NCBI RefSeq assembly: GCF_000829695.1 | Contig: NZ_BBNN01000056.1 | Span: forward strand, 1-39,106 | Direction of reading: 5' to 3' | DNA length: 39,106 nucleotides | Origin: Streptomyces sp. NBRC 110035 | Lineage (GTDB): Bacteria > Actinomycetota > Actinomycetes > Streptomycetales > Streptomycetaceae | Shown: positions 16,913 through 24,832 of the stretch, in pieces | Numbering within the stretch: position 1 is the stretch's first letter | How the letters are laid out: every line of letters starts with the position of its first letter | Translations under genes and position numbers: made by a program | The notes under the pieces: generated by a model | The model's database searches: none | The model's input: only the letters and a program-made list of their open reading frames with translations | What the model was told of the DNA's origin: nothing

Positions 16913-17832
16913 TGACCACCGCCGACGGGATCGTGAACCCGGGCGCGGCACCGCAGCAGGCCGGCAGGGTGAAGGCCTTCCTGCGCCTGGTGATGATCGA
17001 GCACTCCGTGTTCGCGCTGCCCTTCGCCTACATCGCCGCTCTCACCGCGATGTACGAGTGGGACCGGAACATCCACTGGGGCCGGCTGCTCCTGGTCACG
17101 ATCGCCATGGTCGGCCTGCGCACCTTCGCGATGGCCGCCAACCGGATCATCGACCGCGAGATCGACGCCCGTAACCCGCGTACCGCCCACCGCGAACTGG
17201 TCACCGGCGCGATGTCGGTCCGGCACGCGTGGACCGGCGCGATCATCGCCCTGGTGGTGTTCCTGGGCGCGGCCGCCCTGCTCAACCCGCTCTGCCTGGC
17301 CCTCGCGCCGGTCGCGGTGATCCCGATGGTGGTCTATCCGTACGGCAAGCGGTTCACCGACTTCCCGCAGGCCATCCTCGGACTCGCCCAGGCCATGGGC
17401 CCGGTCGGCGGATGGCTGGCCATCACCGGTTCCTGGTCCTGGGACGCGGTCGTCCTCGGCCTCGCGGTCGGCATCTGGATCGGCGGCTTCGACCTCATCT
17501 ACGCCTGCCAGGACGTGGAGACCGACCGCGAGGTCGGCGTGAAGTCGGTCCCGGCCCGCTTCGGCGTCCCGGCCGCCATCTGGGGCGCCCGCGCCTGCCA
17601 CGCCGTGACGACGGCCCTGTTCGTCTGGTACGCGGTCCTCACCGGCGCCGGCGCGTTCTTCTGGCTCGGCCTCCTGATCGTCGCGGCGGCCTTCGTCTAC
17701 GAGCACACCATCGTCCGCCCCGACGACCTGACCCGTCTGAACCGTGCGTTCTTCTCGACGAACGGCTTCATCGGCATCAGCCTCTTCGTCTGCGCACTGG
17801 TCGACCTCCTGGTGCGTGGGCTCACCTTGTAG
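16909..17832 (+). CDS. mqnP: UbiA-family prenyltransferase of menaquinone pathway
   Basis: This 307-residue integral membrane prenyltransferase attaches the polyprenyl tail to the naphthoate ring precursor. The first Asp-rich motif is NRIIDREIDARNPRT at about residues 77-90. The second is DVETDREVGVKSVPARFG. About eight membrane segments are visible. ATG at 16909 overlaps the preceding stop (ATGA). MenA can be excluded in context, because mqnL, mqnM, mqnE and mqnA lie close by and no classical men genes are seen. Confidence 0.93.
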   Translation: MMTTADGIVNPGAAPQQAGRVKAFLRLVMIEHSVFALPFAYIAALTAMYEWDRNIHWGRLLLVTIAMVGLRTFAMAANRIIDREIDARNPRTAHRELVTGAMSVRHAWTGAIIALVVFLGAAALLNPLCLALAPVAVIPMVVYPYGKRFTDFPQAILGLAQAMGPVGGWLAITGSWSWDAVVLGLAVGIWIGGFDLIYACQDVETDREVGVKSVPARFGVPAAIWGARACHAVTTALFVWYAVLTGAGAFFWLGLLIVAAAFVYEHTIVRPDDLTRLNRAFFSTNGFIGISLFVCALVDLLVRGLTL

Positions 17833-18139
17833 CCCTTTCGGGCGGTCGTGCCCGGTGTTCGGCTGCGGGAGAGCGGGCGGGCCGCAGGTTCCCCTCGTCC
17901 TCCCTGATCAGGGGAGGCTCCGAGGGCCGTGCCCAGGAACCCGTTCCCGCTCGCCTGCCGCCCGCGCACGCGAGGACGACCGTCCGGAGCCGCAGGGCCG
18001 GGCGGGGGCATGCGCTGGGGGTCGGCCTCACGCGGTGAGCGCGCCCCGGCGGTCGGGTCTGCGCCGGAACAGGAAGCACGGGGGGCCGGTCTGCTGTGGG
18101 GTTGCCGGGCCGGGCGGGGGCATGCGCTGGGGGTCGGCC
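17833..18139. other. Spacer between convergent mqnP and rhomboid genes
   Basis: This 307-base stretch has no gene I can support. It carries the duplicated copy of the rhomboid 3' end (17995-18076), including the remnant stop at 18028, and otherwise GC-rich sequence. A short minus-strand frame (17822-18079) is only that remnant read through. Confidence 0.6.
17995..18076 (+). repeat. 82-bp direct repeat, copy 1
   Basis: Identical over 82 bases to 18107-18188, with the units 112 bases apart. This copy lies outside the rhomboid gene and repeats its last codons and stop. Confidence 0.95.
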
Positions 18140-18188
18140 TCACGCGGTGAGCGCGCCCCGGCGGTCGGGTCTGCGCCGGAACAGGAAG
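18107..18188 (+). repeat. 82-bp direct repeat, copy 2 (covers rhomboid 3' end)
   Basis: This copy contains the last 16 codons and the stop of the rhomboid gene. The 30 bases between the copies are unrelated to them. Confidence 0.95.
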
Positions 18189-18745
18189 GCCGATGCCACG
18201 CCGGCCAGCAGGCCGATGAGGTGGCCCTGCCAGCTCACGCCGGCCTGACCGGGCGCGATGCCCGCGAGGATCGAGCCGCCCCAGACCGCGCCGACCAGCA
18301 CGGCGACCACGACGCCCATCGGCCGGCGCTCCACGAAGCCGCTGCACAGCAGGAAGCCGAACAGACCGAAGACCAGGCCGGAGGCGCCCGCCGTGTTGGT
18401 GTGCGCCGGGGCTATGAGCCACACCCCCAGGCCGTCGCAGACGATGACCAGCGCGCACACGGCGGCGAACCGGCGCAGCCCGCCGAGGGCGGCGAGGAAA
18501 CCGAGCACCAGCAGCGGCACACTGTTCGCCGCGACATGGGCGAAGCCGAAGTGGACGAAGGCGGAGGGGACGACGTCGACCAGTTCCGAGGTCGTGCGCG
18601 GCACGACGCCGAAGTCGTCCAGTGCGTGGCCCGAGGCCGTGTCGGCCACTTCCAGCAGCCACAGCAGCGCCACCCAGGCCACCATCACCACGGCCGCGGT
18701 CTTCGCCCGCTCGCGCCCCGACCACCGCGTATCGATACCGGACAC
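18140..18745 (-). CDS. Rhomboid-family intramembrane serine protease
   Basis: This 201-residue membrane protein has six hydrophobic segments. FVHFGFAHVAANSVPLLVLG is the loop and second helix region. TNTAGASGLVFGLFGF holds the GxSG catalytic serine, and SWQGHLIGLLAG the catalytic histidine. Rhomboids cleave membrane protein substrates within the bilayer. The GTG at 18745 is chosen because GAGGGG lies about seven bases upstream; the frame also allows GTG at 18760. The last codons are duplicated downstream in a perfect 82-bp repeat. Confidence 0.88.
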   Translation of the reverse strand: MSGIDTRWSGRERAKTAAVVMVAWVALLWLLEVADTASGHALDDFGVVPRTTSELVDVVPSAFVHFGFAHVAANSVPLLVLGFLAALGGLRRFAAVCALVIVCDGLGVWLIAPAHTNTAGASGLVFGLFGFLLCSGFVERRPMGVVVAVLVGAVWGGSILAGIAPGQAGVSWQGHLIGLLAGVASAFLFRRRPDRRGALTA

Positions 18746-18881
18746 GGCACACCCCCTCACCTTGACCGTCCCCCGGGAAACGGGCCGATCGCCTGCCCGG
18801 CGTCCACCCGGGAGACGGATCGGCCGTCCGCTGGGGAAACGGACCGGACCCCTTGGCGGGTTCCCCTTTCACGATGCCGGA

Positions 18882-18897
18882 TAGGCTCGGTGTCGTG
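18882..18897 (+). promoter_or_regulatory. Leaderless-type -10 box for mqnM
   Basis: TAGGCT at 18882-18887 is followed by seven bases and the GTG at 18895, which places the transcript start at the start codon. No good -35 box is seen. Confidence 0.55.
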
Positions 18898-19587
18898 AAC
18901 CATCTCAAGCCAGGAGAGACGACGCGAACGCCTTGGATCCTGGGGGTCTCCGGCGCTTCCGGCACGCCATATGCGGCGGCCGTCCTCCGTGCGCTCCTCC
19001 ACGCGGGGGAGAGCGTCGACCTCGTCGTCAGCCGTGCCTCGCGGCTCACCCTGCTGGACGAGACCGGCATCTCCTTCCGGGACGCCCACTGGCAGGACGA
19101 CCTGCGGCAATGGCTGTCCCGTGGAGCGGACGGCAAGCCGGACACCTTCACCGTGGACCTCGACGGCGTACGGTACTGGGCCGCCGGTGACCTCGCCGCG
19201 GGCCCCTCCTCCGGTTCGTATCCGAGCAAGGGCATGCTGATCGTGCCCGCCTCCACGGCCTGTGTGGCCGGGGTGGCGCTCGGGTTGTCCAAGGACCTGC
19301 TGCAACGGGCGGCGAGCGTGACCCTCAAGGAGGGGCGCACCCTGGCCGTGGCCGTACGCGAGACCCCGCTGAACGGCCAGACCCTGCGGCACCTGGTCTC
19401 CCTCGACGACGCGGGCGCCACCGTGGTGCCCGCCTCACCGGCGTTCTACGCGGGTGCGACGCACATCCAGGACCTGGTGGACTTCGTCGCCGGACGCGTG
19501 CTCGACGCGGCGGGTGTCGAGCACCGGCTGTACCGCCGCTGGAAGGGCGAAATCGGGGGTGGATCATCACCGTCCCGTACCGCCTGA
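18895..19587 (+). CDS. mqnM: UbiX-family flavin prenyltransferase
   Basis: This 230-residue enzyme prenylates FMN to make the cofactor needed by UbiD-type decarboxylases, here MqnL. The Rossmann-like FMN site is ILGVSGASGTPYAAAVLRAL. The family features GSYPSKGMLIVPASTACVAGVALG, then TLKEGRTLAVAVRETPL and PASPAFYAG, are present. Residues 48-85 include extra sequence compared with compact UbiX proteins. GTG at 18895 is selected because a TAGGCT -10 box lies seven bases upstream, suggesting a leaderless transcript; the open frame reaches 18853. It is not in an operon with mqnL/mqnP, being separated by the opposing rhomboid gene. Confidence 0.92.
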   Translation: MNHLKPGETTRTPWILGVSGASGTPYAAAVLRALLHAGESVDLVVSRASRLTLLDETGISFRDAHWQDDLRQWLSRGADGKPDTFTVDLDGVRYWAAGDLAAGPSSGSYPSKGMLIVPASTACVAGVALGLSKDLLQRAASVTLKEGRTLAVAVRETPLNGQTLRHLVSLDDAGATVVPASPAFYAGATHIQDLVDFVAGRVLDAAGVEHRLYRRWKGEIGGGSSPSRTA

Positions 19588-19696
19588 GCGGCACCCGCAC
19601 CCCCGGTGCACTCCCCGGGCGCAGCGGTGCGCCCCGCAGTACCACTCACCGATTCTCAGTCACGTTCAGACCTCATCAGCGGAAGGCTTCGATCGC

Positions 19697-20155
19697 ATGG
19701 ACGCGGTGGACAGACAGCTCATCCAGGCCCTGAGAGAGAACGGCCGGGCCTCCTACGCCGAGCTGGGGCGCCTCGTCGGCCTGTCGGGACCCAGCGTCAC
19801 CGACCGGATCAACCGGCTGGAGGCGGCCGGTGTCATCACCGGCTACCGCGCCACCGTGGACGCCGCCTCGCTCGGCCTCGGGGTGACCGCCCTGATCGGC
19901 ATCTCGCTCTCCGACGCCGCCGACCACGAGGACGTGGCGCAGCGGCTGAAGGACCTGCGGGAGATCGAGGACTGCTGGTTCATCGCCGGCGACGACTCCT
20001 TCATGCTCAAGGTGCGGGCGGCCGACGTGGACGGGCTGGAGCGGATGATCCGCCGGCTGTCCGGCACCAAGGGCGTCTCCCGGACGCGTACCACCATCGT
20101 GCTCTCCACGAAGTGGGAGAACCGCGTCGGTGAGCTGCCCGAAGAGGTCCTGTAG
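19697..20155 (+). CDS. Lrp/AsnC-family transcriptional regulator
   Basis: This 152-residue regulator has an N-terminal winged helix (MDAVDRQLIQALRENGRASYAELGRLVGLSGPSVTDRINRLEAAGVI). A C-terminal RAM effector domain follows, with WFIAGDDSFMLKVRAADVDGLE. Members usually sense amino acids. ATG at 19697 has GGAAGG nine bases upstream. It lies between mqnM and mqnE in the same direction, so it may respond to aromatic or amino-acid supply for menaquinone synthesis; this is inference from position only. Confidence 0.92.
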   Translation: MDAVDRQLIQALRENGRASYAELGRLVGLSGPSVTDRINRLEAAGVITGYRATVDAASLGLGVTALIGISLSDAADHEDVAQRLKDLREIEDCWFIAGDDSFMLKVRAADVDGLERMIRRLSGTKGVSRTRTTIVLSTKWENRVGELPEEVL

Positions 20156-20203
20156 CCGGGGCGTTACGGTTGACGGAGTCTTTCTCAGAAAAGGGGTATC
20201 CGC

Positions 20204-21367
20204 ATGGACGTCGGGCTCAAGCGCGAGCTGGAGGAGAAGGTCCGCTCCGGTGAGCGGCTGTCCCGCGAGGACGGCATCGCGCTGTACGAGTCGGACGACC
20301 TGGCCTGGCTGGGCGGGCTGGCGCACGAGGTGCGGACGCGGAAGAACGGCGACGTCGTCCACTTCAACGTCAACCGCCACCTCAACATGACGAACGTGTG
20401 CACCGCCTCCTGTGCGTACTGCTCCTTCCAGCGCAAGCCGGGGGAGAAGGACGCGTACACGATGCGGATCGAGGAGGCGGTGAAGCTCGCGAAGGCGATG
20501 GAGGGGGAGAACCTCACCGAGCTGCACATCGTCAACGGGCTCCACCCCAACCTGCCCTGGCGCTACTACCCGCGCTCCCTGCGCGAGCTGAAGGCCGCGC
20601 TGCCGGAGGTGTCGCTGAAGGCGTTCACCGCCACCGAGATCCACCACTTCGAGACCATCTCCGGGATGTCCGCGTCCGAGATCCTCGACGAGCTGATCGA
20701 CGCCGGGCTCGAGTCCCTCACCGGCGGCGGCGCGGAGATCTTCGACTGGGAGGTCCGGCAGCACATCGTCGACCACCGCACCCACTGGGAGGACTGGTCG
20801 CGGATCCACCGGCTGGCCCACGAGAAGGGGCTGAAGACCCCCTGCACCATGCTCTACGGCCACATCGAGGAGCCGCGCCACCGTGTCGACCACGTGCTGC
20901 GGCTGCGTGAGCTCCAGGACGAGACCGGCGGCTTCCAGGTCTTCATCCCGCTGCGCTACCAGCACGACTTCGTGGACATGAAGGACGGGAAGGTGCGCAA
21001 CCGCCTCCAGGCCCGGACGCAGATGGCGACCGGCGCCGAGGCGCTGAAGACGTTCGCCGTCTCCCGTCTCCTCTTCGACAACGTCCCGCACGTCAAGGTC
21101 TTCTGGGTGATGCACGGCGTCAACACCGCCCAGCTCGCCCTCCAGCACGGCGCGGACGACATGGACGGCTCGGTCGTCGAGTACAAGATCACGCACGACG
21201 CGGACGACTTCGGCACGCCGGCCAAGCTCACCCGCGAGGACCTGCTGGACCTGATCCGCGACGCCGGTTTCCGCCCGGTGGAGCGCAACACGCGGTACGA
21301 GATCATCCGCGAGTACGACGCCGCCGACCCCGCCCGCCGCGAGTCCCCGCAGCCGATGCGGGTCTGA
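20204..21367 (+). CDS. mqnE: Aminofutalosine synthase (radical SAM)
   Basis: This 387-residue radical SAM enzyme joins 3-(1-carboxyvinyl)oxybenzoate with S-adenosylmethionine to form 6-amino-6-deoxyfutalosine. The iron-sulfur cysteines are at residues 66, 70 and 73 in CTASCAYCSF. The segments ELHIVNGLHPNLPW, TGGGAEIFDWEVR and FIPLRYQHDF fit MqnE rather than MqnC. ATG at 20204 follows AAAAGGGG. TACGGT at 20165-20170 is a possible -10 box. A GNAT gene follows 17 bases after its stop in the same direction. Confidence 0.95.
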   Translation: MDVGLKRELEEKVRSGERLSREDGIALYESDDLAWLGGLAHEVRTRKNGDVVHFNVNRHLNMTNVCTASCAYCSFQRKPGEKDAYTMRIEEAVKLAKAMEGENLTELHIVNGLHPNLPWRYYPRSLRELKAALPEVSLKAFTATEIHHFETISGMSASEILDELIDAGLESLTGGGAEIFDWEVRQHIVDHRTHWEDWSRIHRLAHEKGLKTPCTMLYGHIEEPRHRVDHVLRLRELQDETGGFQVFIPLRYQHDFVDMKDGKVRNRLQARTQMATGAEALKTFAVSRLLFDNVPHVKVFWVMHGVNTAQLALQHGADDMDGSVVEYKITHDADDFGTPAKLTREDLLDLIRDAGFRPVERNTRYEIIREYDAADPARRESPQPMRV

Positions 21368-21384
21368 GGAGGAGTCCCCGTCCC

Positions 21385-21951
21385 ATGCCGGAGAGTCCCC
21401 GTCCCGTGCCGGACGACGCCCGCTGCACGCCGCTGACCTTCACGCTGGATCCGCCCGTCACTCCCGGACTCCGCGACGGCATCCTGGAGTTGTGGGTGGA
21501 CGTCACCAACGCGGGCGGAGCCGTCGGCTTCGTGCCGCCGGTGATGCGGGAGGACGTCCGCCCGGAGCTGGTACGGCAGTTCGTGGCGATGGAGGAGCGA
21601 CGGTCCCGGCTGCTCGTGGGGTTCGACGAGGAGGGGAGGGTCGACGCGACGGCGTTCCTCACCCTCAACACCCACCGCCTGATGACCCACTGGATCTGGC
21701 TGTACACGGTGATGGTCCACCCCCGCCACCACGGCAGGGGGTACGGCCGTGCCCTGCTCGCCGCCGCCGAACGGGCCGCCCGCACTCTTCCCGGCATCGA
21801 GGCGATCCGGCTCACCTGCCGTGGCGGTCTCGGCCTGGAGCGCTTCTACGGCTCCTGCGGCTACAAGGAGGTCGGCCGGGTCCCCGGCGCGATCCGGGTG
21901 GCCCCGGGCGACGAGCGGGACGACGTCGTCATGCTGCTGCCGCTGACCTGA
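21385..21951 (+). CDS. GNAT-family N-acetyltransferase
   Basis: This 188-residue protein has the acetyl-CoA binding signature VMVHPRHHGRGYGRALLAAAER at about residues 110-131. LGLERFYGSCGYKEVGRV follows as the typical last strands. The acceptor is unknown. It lies 17 bases after mqnE and is probably read with it. A nested hairpin follows directly after the stop. Confidence 0.9.
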   Translation: MPESPRPVPDDARCTPLTFTLDPPVTPGLRDGILELWVDVTNAGGAVGFVPPVMREDVRPELVRQFVAMEERRSRLLVGFDEEGRVDATAFLTLNTHRLMTHWIWLYTVMVHPRHHGRGYGRALLAAAERAARTLPGIEAIRLTCRGGLGLERFYGSCGYKEVGRVPGAIRVAPGDERDDVVMLLPLT

Positions 21952-21956
21952 CCGTA

Positions 21957-21995
21957 CGCACCCGCCCGCGACCCCGCTGCGGTCGTCCGGGTGCG
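21957..21995 (+). terminator. Nested hairpin after the GNAT gene
   Basis: CGCACCCG (21957-21964) pairs with CGGGTGCG (21988-21995), and inside it CGACC pairs with GGTCG. The position immediately after the stop suggests termination of the mqnE-GNAT transcript. Confidence 0.7.
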
Positions 21996-22074
21996 GGCGT
22001 GCTTCACTGGAAGGTGTCCCATTGGGAACCCCTTGGGATACGTTCTGGCCGTTCGTCCGGGAGAGTGGAAGAAG

Positions 22075-22401
22075 ATGCTCCGCTACACGTTGATGCGCTT
22101 CGGGATCTTCGTGGGCTGTCTCCTGGTCGTCTGGGGCCTCGTCTCCTCCGGTCTCGCCCCGCGCGGCCTGGGCGACTCCAACGGGCTGTGGATCGTCCTG
22201 CTCGCCCTGGTGTTCTCGGCACCGATCAGCTTCGTCGTCCTGCGCAAGCAGCGGGATGCGGCCTCCGAGACCATCGTGCGCCGCGTCGACCGGGTGAAGG
22301 CCAACCTGGAGGCCAACCGCAACCAGGAGGACGGCGCCGACGACGCCGCCCGCGGCCCGCAGACGCAGACGCAGGGGCAGGAACAGGCACAGGCCTCGTA
22401 G
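22075..22401 (+). CDS. DUF4229 small membrane protein
   Basis: This 108-residue protein has two membrane segments, TLMRFGIFVGCLLVVWGLV and GLWIVLLALVFSAPISFVVL. A charged cytoplasmic helix RKQRDAASETIVRRVDRVKAN and a Gln/Ala tail follow. The layout matches DUF4229, whose function is unknown. ATG at 22075 has GGAAG upstream. It stands alone between a terminator and the TetR gene. Confidence 0.85.
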   Translation: MLRYTLMRFGIFVGCLLVVWGLVSSGLAPRGLGDSNGLWIVLLALVFSAPISFVVLRKQRDAASETIVRRVDRVKANLEANRNQEDGADDAARGPQTQTQGQEQAQAS

Positions 22402-22608
22402 GGCGTGTTGCGGAAGTCCCGTCAGCCCGGCACCGCCCGGCACGCACGCTCGCCGCGTTGTCGGGATCGCACGCACCAGACGCCGCCGGGCCTGTTCTTC
22501 GGGCAGACGACGCTCCTTTCGGAACACGTCCCAGGCCCCGGGGCCGCCCCCGGCCCGGCCCGGACGGGGTGGCTTCGCCGTGCGGGCGGGCGGGGTGCCC
22601 CCGCCCCG

Positions 22609-22624
22609 TAGGCTGATCCGTATG
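22609..22624 (+). promoter_or_regulatory. Leaderless-type -10 box for the TetR gene
   Basis: TAGGCT at 22609-22614 is followed by seven bases and ATG at 22622, the same spacing as in front of mqnM. Confidence 0.55.
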
Positions 22625-23377
22625 GGTGCCGTGAAGAGCAAGCGGATGCCGCGTGCGGTCCGCGAACAGCAGATGCTGGACGCCGCCGTGCAGACGTTCG
22701 GCCAGCGCGGGTACATGGCCGCGTCGATGGACGAGATCGCCGAACTGGCGGGCGTTTCCAAGCCGTTGGTCTACCTGTACCTGAACTCCAAGGAAGACCT
22801 CTTCCTCGCGTGCATCCGCCGCGAGGCGAAGGCCCTCGTCGAGGCGGTGCGCGCCGGTGCCCGGCCCGTACTGCCCGCGGACCGCCAGCTCTGGTCGGGC
22901 CTGACGGCGTTCTTCACCCACACCGCGCGGCACCCGGACGGCTGGGCCGTCCTGCACCTCCAGGCCCGCACGCACGGCGAGGTCTTCGCCGCCGAGGTCG
23001 CCGCGATGCGCGCGGACATCGTGGCGTTCGTGGCCGGGCTGATCCTCGACGCCGCCCGCGAGGCGCACCGTGACCCCCACCTTCCCGGCGGCGAGGTCGC
23101 CGGGCTCGCGGAGGCCCTGGTCGGTGCCGCCGAGGCCCTCGCGGACTGGGCCAACAGCGCCCCGGGCATCACCGCCCGGCAGGCGTCGGCCACCCTGATG
23201 AACTTCGCCTGGGCGGGACTGGGCGACCTGATGGCGGGCCGCCCCTGGTCACCGCCCGAGGACGAGGCCCCGGACACCGATGTCCCTGCCGATGCCGATG
23301 CCGATGCGGATGTGGATGCCGAAGACGCCGGGCTCGGGGTCGGTGCGGTCGGTCACGCGGGCGGACGTCCCCGGTGA
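22622..23377 (+). CDS. TetR-family transcriptional regulator
   Basis: This 251-residue regulator has an N-terminal helix-turn-helix: REQQMLDAAVQTFGQRGYMAASMDEIAELAGVSKPLVYLYLNSKEDLF. A ligand-binding all-helical domain follows, ending near WAGLGDLMAGRPW. The last 35 residues are Asp/Ala repeats (DADADADVDAEDAG) encoded by GATGCC-like hexamers. They overlap the 3' end of the opposing MaoC gene by about 209 bases. ATG at 22622 sits seven bases after a TAGGCT box, suggesting leaderless expression. Its position opposite maoC-fabG suggests that it controls these lipid genes. Confidence 0.9.
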   Translation: MGAVKSKRMPRAVREQQMLDAAVQTFGQRGYMAASMDEIAELAGVSKPLVYLYLNSKEDLFLACIRREAKALVEAVRAGARPVLPADRQLWSGLTAFFTHTARHPDGWAVLHLQARTHGEVFAAEVAAMRADIVAFVAGLILDAAREAHRDPHLPGGEVAGLAEALVGAAEALADWANSAPGITARQASATLMNFAWAGLGDLMAGRPWSPPEDEAPDTDVPADADADADVDAEDAGLGVGAVGHAGGRPR

Positions 23378-24257
23378 GGTGAAGGCGGTCACCGGGGCCG
23401 CGCAGCTCGAAGCGCCCGTCCCGCGCCCCGTACGTCACCGTGGCCGGCAGCAGGACCGGCGCTCTGAAGTCGGCCCGGACCGTCACCGCTTCCGGGACGC
23501 CGTGCGCGGCGAGACACCGGGCCGCGGTCCACATGCCGTGCGCGACGGCGCGCGGAAAACCGAAGAGCCGTGCGGTGAGCGGGTGCAGGTGGATCGGATT
23601 GCGGTCGCCGGACGCGGCACCGTACCGCCGCCCCGTGTTCCCGGCCAGCAGCCACGCGTCGACGACGGGCAGGGGACGCGTGGCCCCCGACGTCCTCTCC
23701 CGGGGCGGGGCGGTGTGCCCGACGGTGCGGTGCCGGGCCGGGTACGTGCTCCGGGACTCCCATACGAGGTCACCGCCGGGCGTCCGCATCCCGGTGACCA
23801 CAGAGGCCTCCGTGCCGCGCCGGTGCGGCGCCAACCCCTCGATGTGCACGCTCAGTTCGTGCGTTCCGGTGGCGGGCACGGTCCGGCTCCGGGTGATCTC
23901 GACCGACGTGTGGACGAGCCCCGGCAGCGGCAGCGGGAAGTCCCGGCCGCTCATCAGCCGCATGGCCGCCGGGAAGCCCAGCACATGGGGATAGGTCAGC
24001 GGCAGCGCGTCCTCCCCGGTCGGGAAGCCGCAGATCTTCTCGTACGCCGCCAACCGCGCGAGATCCACCCGCAGTCCGGGCAGCACCAGCCGGGTGCGGG
24101 GGAACGCGGCGTCGGGGTGGGGCCGTTTGAACGGCGACAGCAGTGCGCCGCGTGCCAGCAGGGGTGCGGGGGCGGGTGCGGGGGCGAGGGTCACCGGGGC
24201 CGGAGACGCGGTGGGAGGCACGGAGGGAGGCAGAGGTACGGAGGCCATCGTGGTCAC
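23169..24257 (-). CDS. MaoC-family dehydratase, C-terminus possibly frameshifted
   Basis: This MaoC-type (R)-hydratase probably acts on hydroxyacyl-thioesters. The hot-dog motif with catalytic Asp and His is YGAASGDRNPIHLHPLTARLFGF, and AVAHGMWTAARCLA follows. FELRGPGDRLHLTGDV is the usual end of the fold, after which about 60 low-complexity Arg/His/Pro residues run antisense to the TetR tail. A TGA lies one base out of frame just after GDVRP, at 23353-23355, so an indel may have extended the frame. The GTG start at 24257 overlaps the fabG stop (GTGA), so the gene was coupled to fabG. The truncation of fabG probably removes its promoter. Confidence 0.75.
   Translation of the reverse strand: MTTMASVPLPPSVPPTASPAPVTLAPAPAPAPLLARGALLSPFKRPHPDAAFPRTRLVLPGLRVDLARLAAYEKICGFPTGEDALPLTYPHVLGFPAAMRLMSGRDFPLPLPGLVHTSVEITRSRTVPATGTHELSVHIEGLAPHRRGTEASVVTGMRTPGGDLVWESRSTYPARHRTVGHTAPPRERTSGATRPLPVVDAWLLAGNTGRRYGAASGDRNPIHLHPLTARLFGFPRAVAHGMWTAARCLAAHGVPEAVTVRADFRAPVLLPATVTYGARDGRFELRGPGDRLHLTGDVRPRDRPHRPRARRLRHPHPHRHRHRQGHRCPGPRPRAVTRGGPPSGRPVPPRRSSSGWPTPAGR
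23280..23325 (+). repeat. Degenerate GATGCC hexamer repeats
   Basis: About seven units of GATGCC or variants encode the Asp-Ala tail of the TetR protein on one strand and a His-Pro/His-Arg run on the other. Confidence 0.7.
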
Positions 24258-24832
24258 GTTCCCAGCAGGCTCTGGCCGCAGACCCGTACGACCTGCCCGT
24301 TGACCGCGCCCGAGGCCGGGTGGGCGAACCAGGCGGTGGTCTCGGCGACATCGACGGGAAGGCCGCCCTGGGACAGGGAGTTCATGCGCCGGCCCGCCTC
24401 GCGGAGGAACAGCGGGACCGCCGCCGTCATCTGCGTCTCGATGAATCCGGGGGCGACCGCGTTCACCGTCACCCCGTGCTCGGTGGCCGCGCGCGGGGCG
24501 AGGGCGCGGACCAGCCCGACGACGCCTGCCTTGGAGGCCCCGTAGTTCGTCTGGCCCGTGTTGCCGGCGATCCCGGTGAGGGACCCCGTCGCCACGATCC
24601 GCCCGCCCCGCTTCAGGGTGCCGGCGGCGAGCAGCGCGTCGGTGGTGCGCAGCACGCTCGCCAGGTTCACCTCCAGCACCGGGGCCCAGCGCTCGGCGGG
24701 CATGCGGGCCAGCCGCCGGTCACGGGTGATGCCCGCGTTGCGGACGAGGACGTCCAGGCCGTCGGGCAGTGCCTCGGCGATCCGGGCGCCCGCGTCGGCG
24801 GCCGTGATGTCGAGGGGGAGGGCGAGGCCGCC
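24254..24832 (-). pseudogene. fabG: 3-oxoacyl-ACP reductase (FabG-type SDR), 5' end deleted
   Basis: The C-terminal part of a short-chain dehydrogenase is clear. It has VLVRNAGITRDRRLARM, the Ser of VATGSLTGIAGN and the catalytic Tyr and Lys in NYGASKAGV. AVAPGFIETQMTA follows. The cofactor-binding TGxxxGIG motif and everything before about LALPLDIT are missing. At about 24,815-24,835 the sequence switches to acyl-CoA ligase code on the other strand. The remaining 190 residues cannot bind NADPH normally, so I infer an inactive remnant. The end is still coupled to maoC. Confidence 0.8.
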
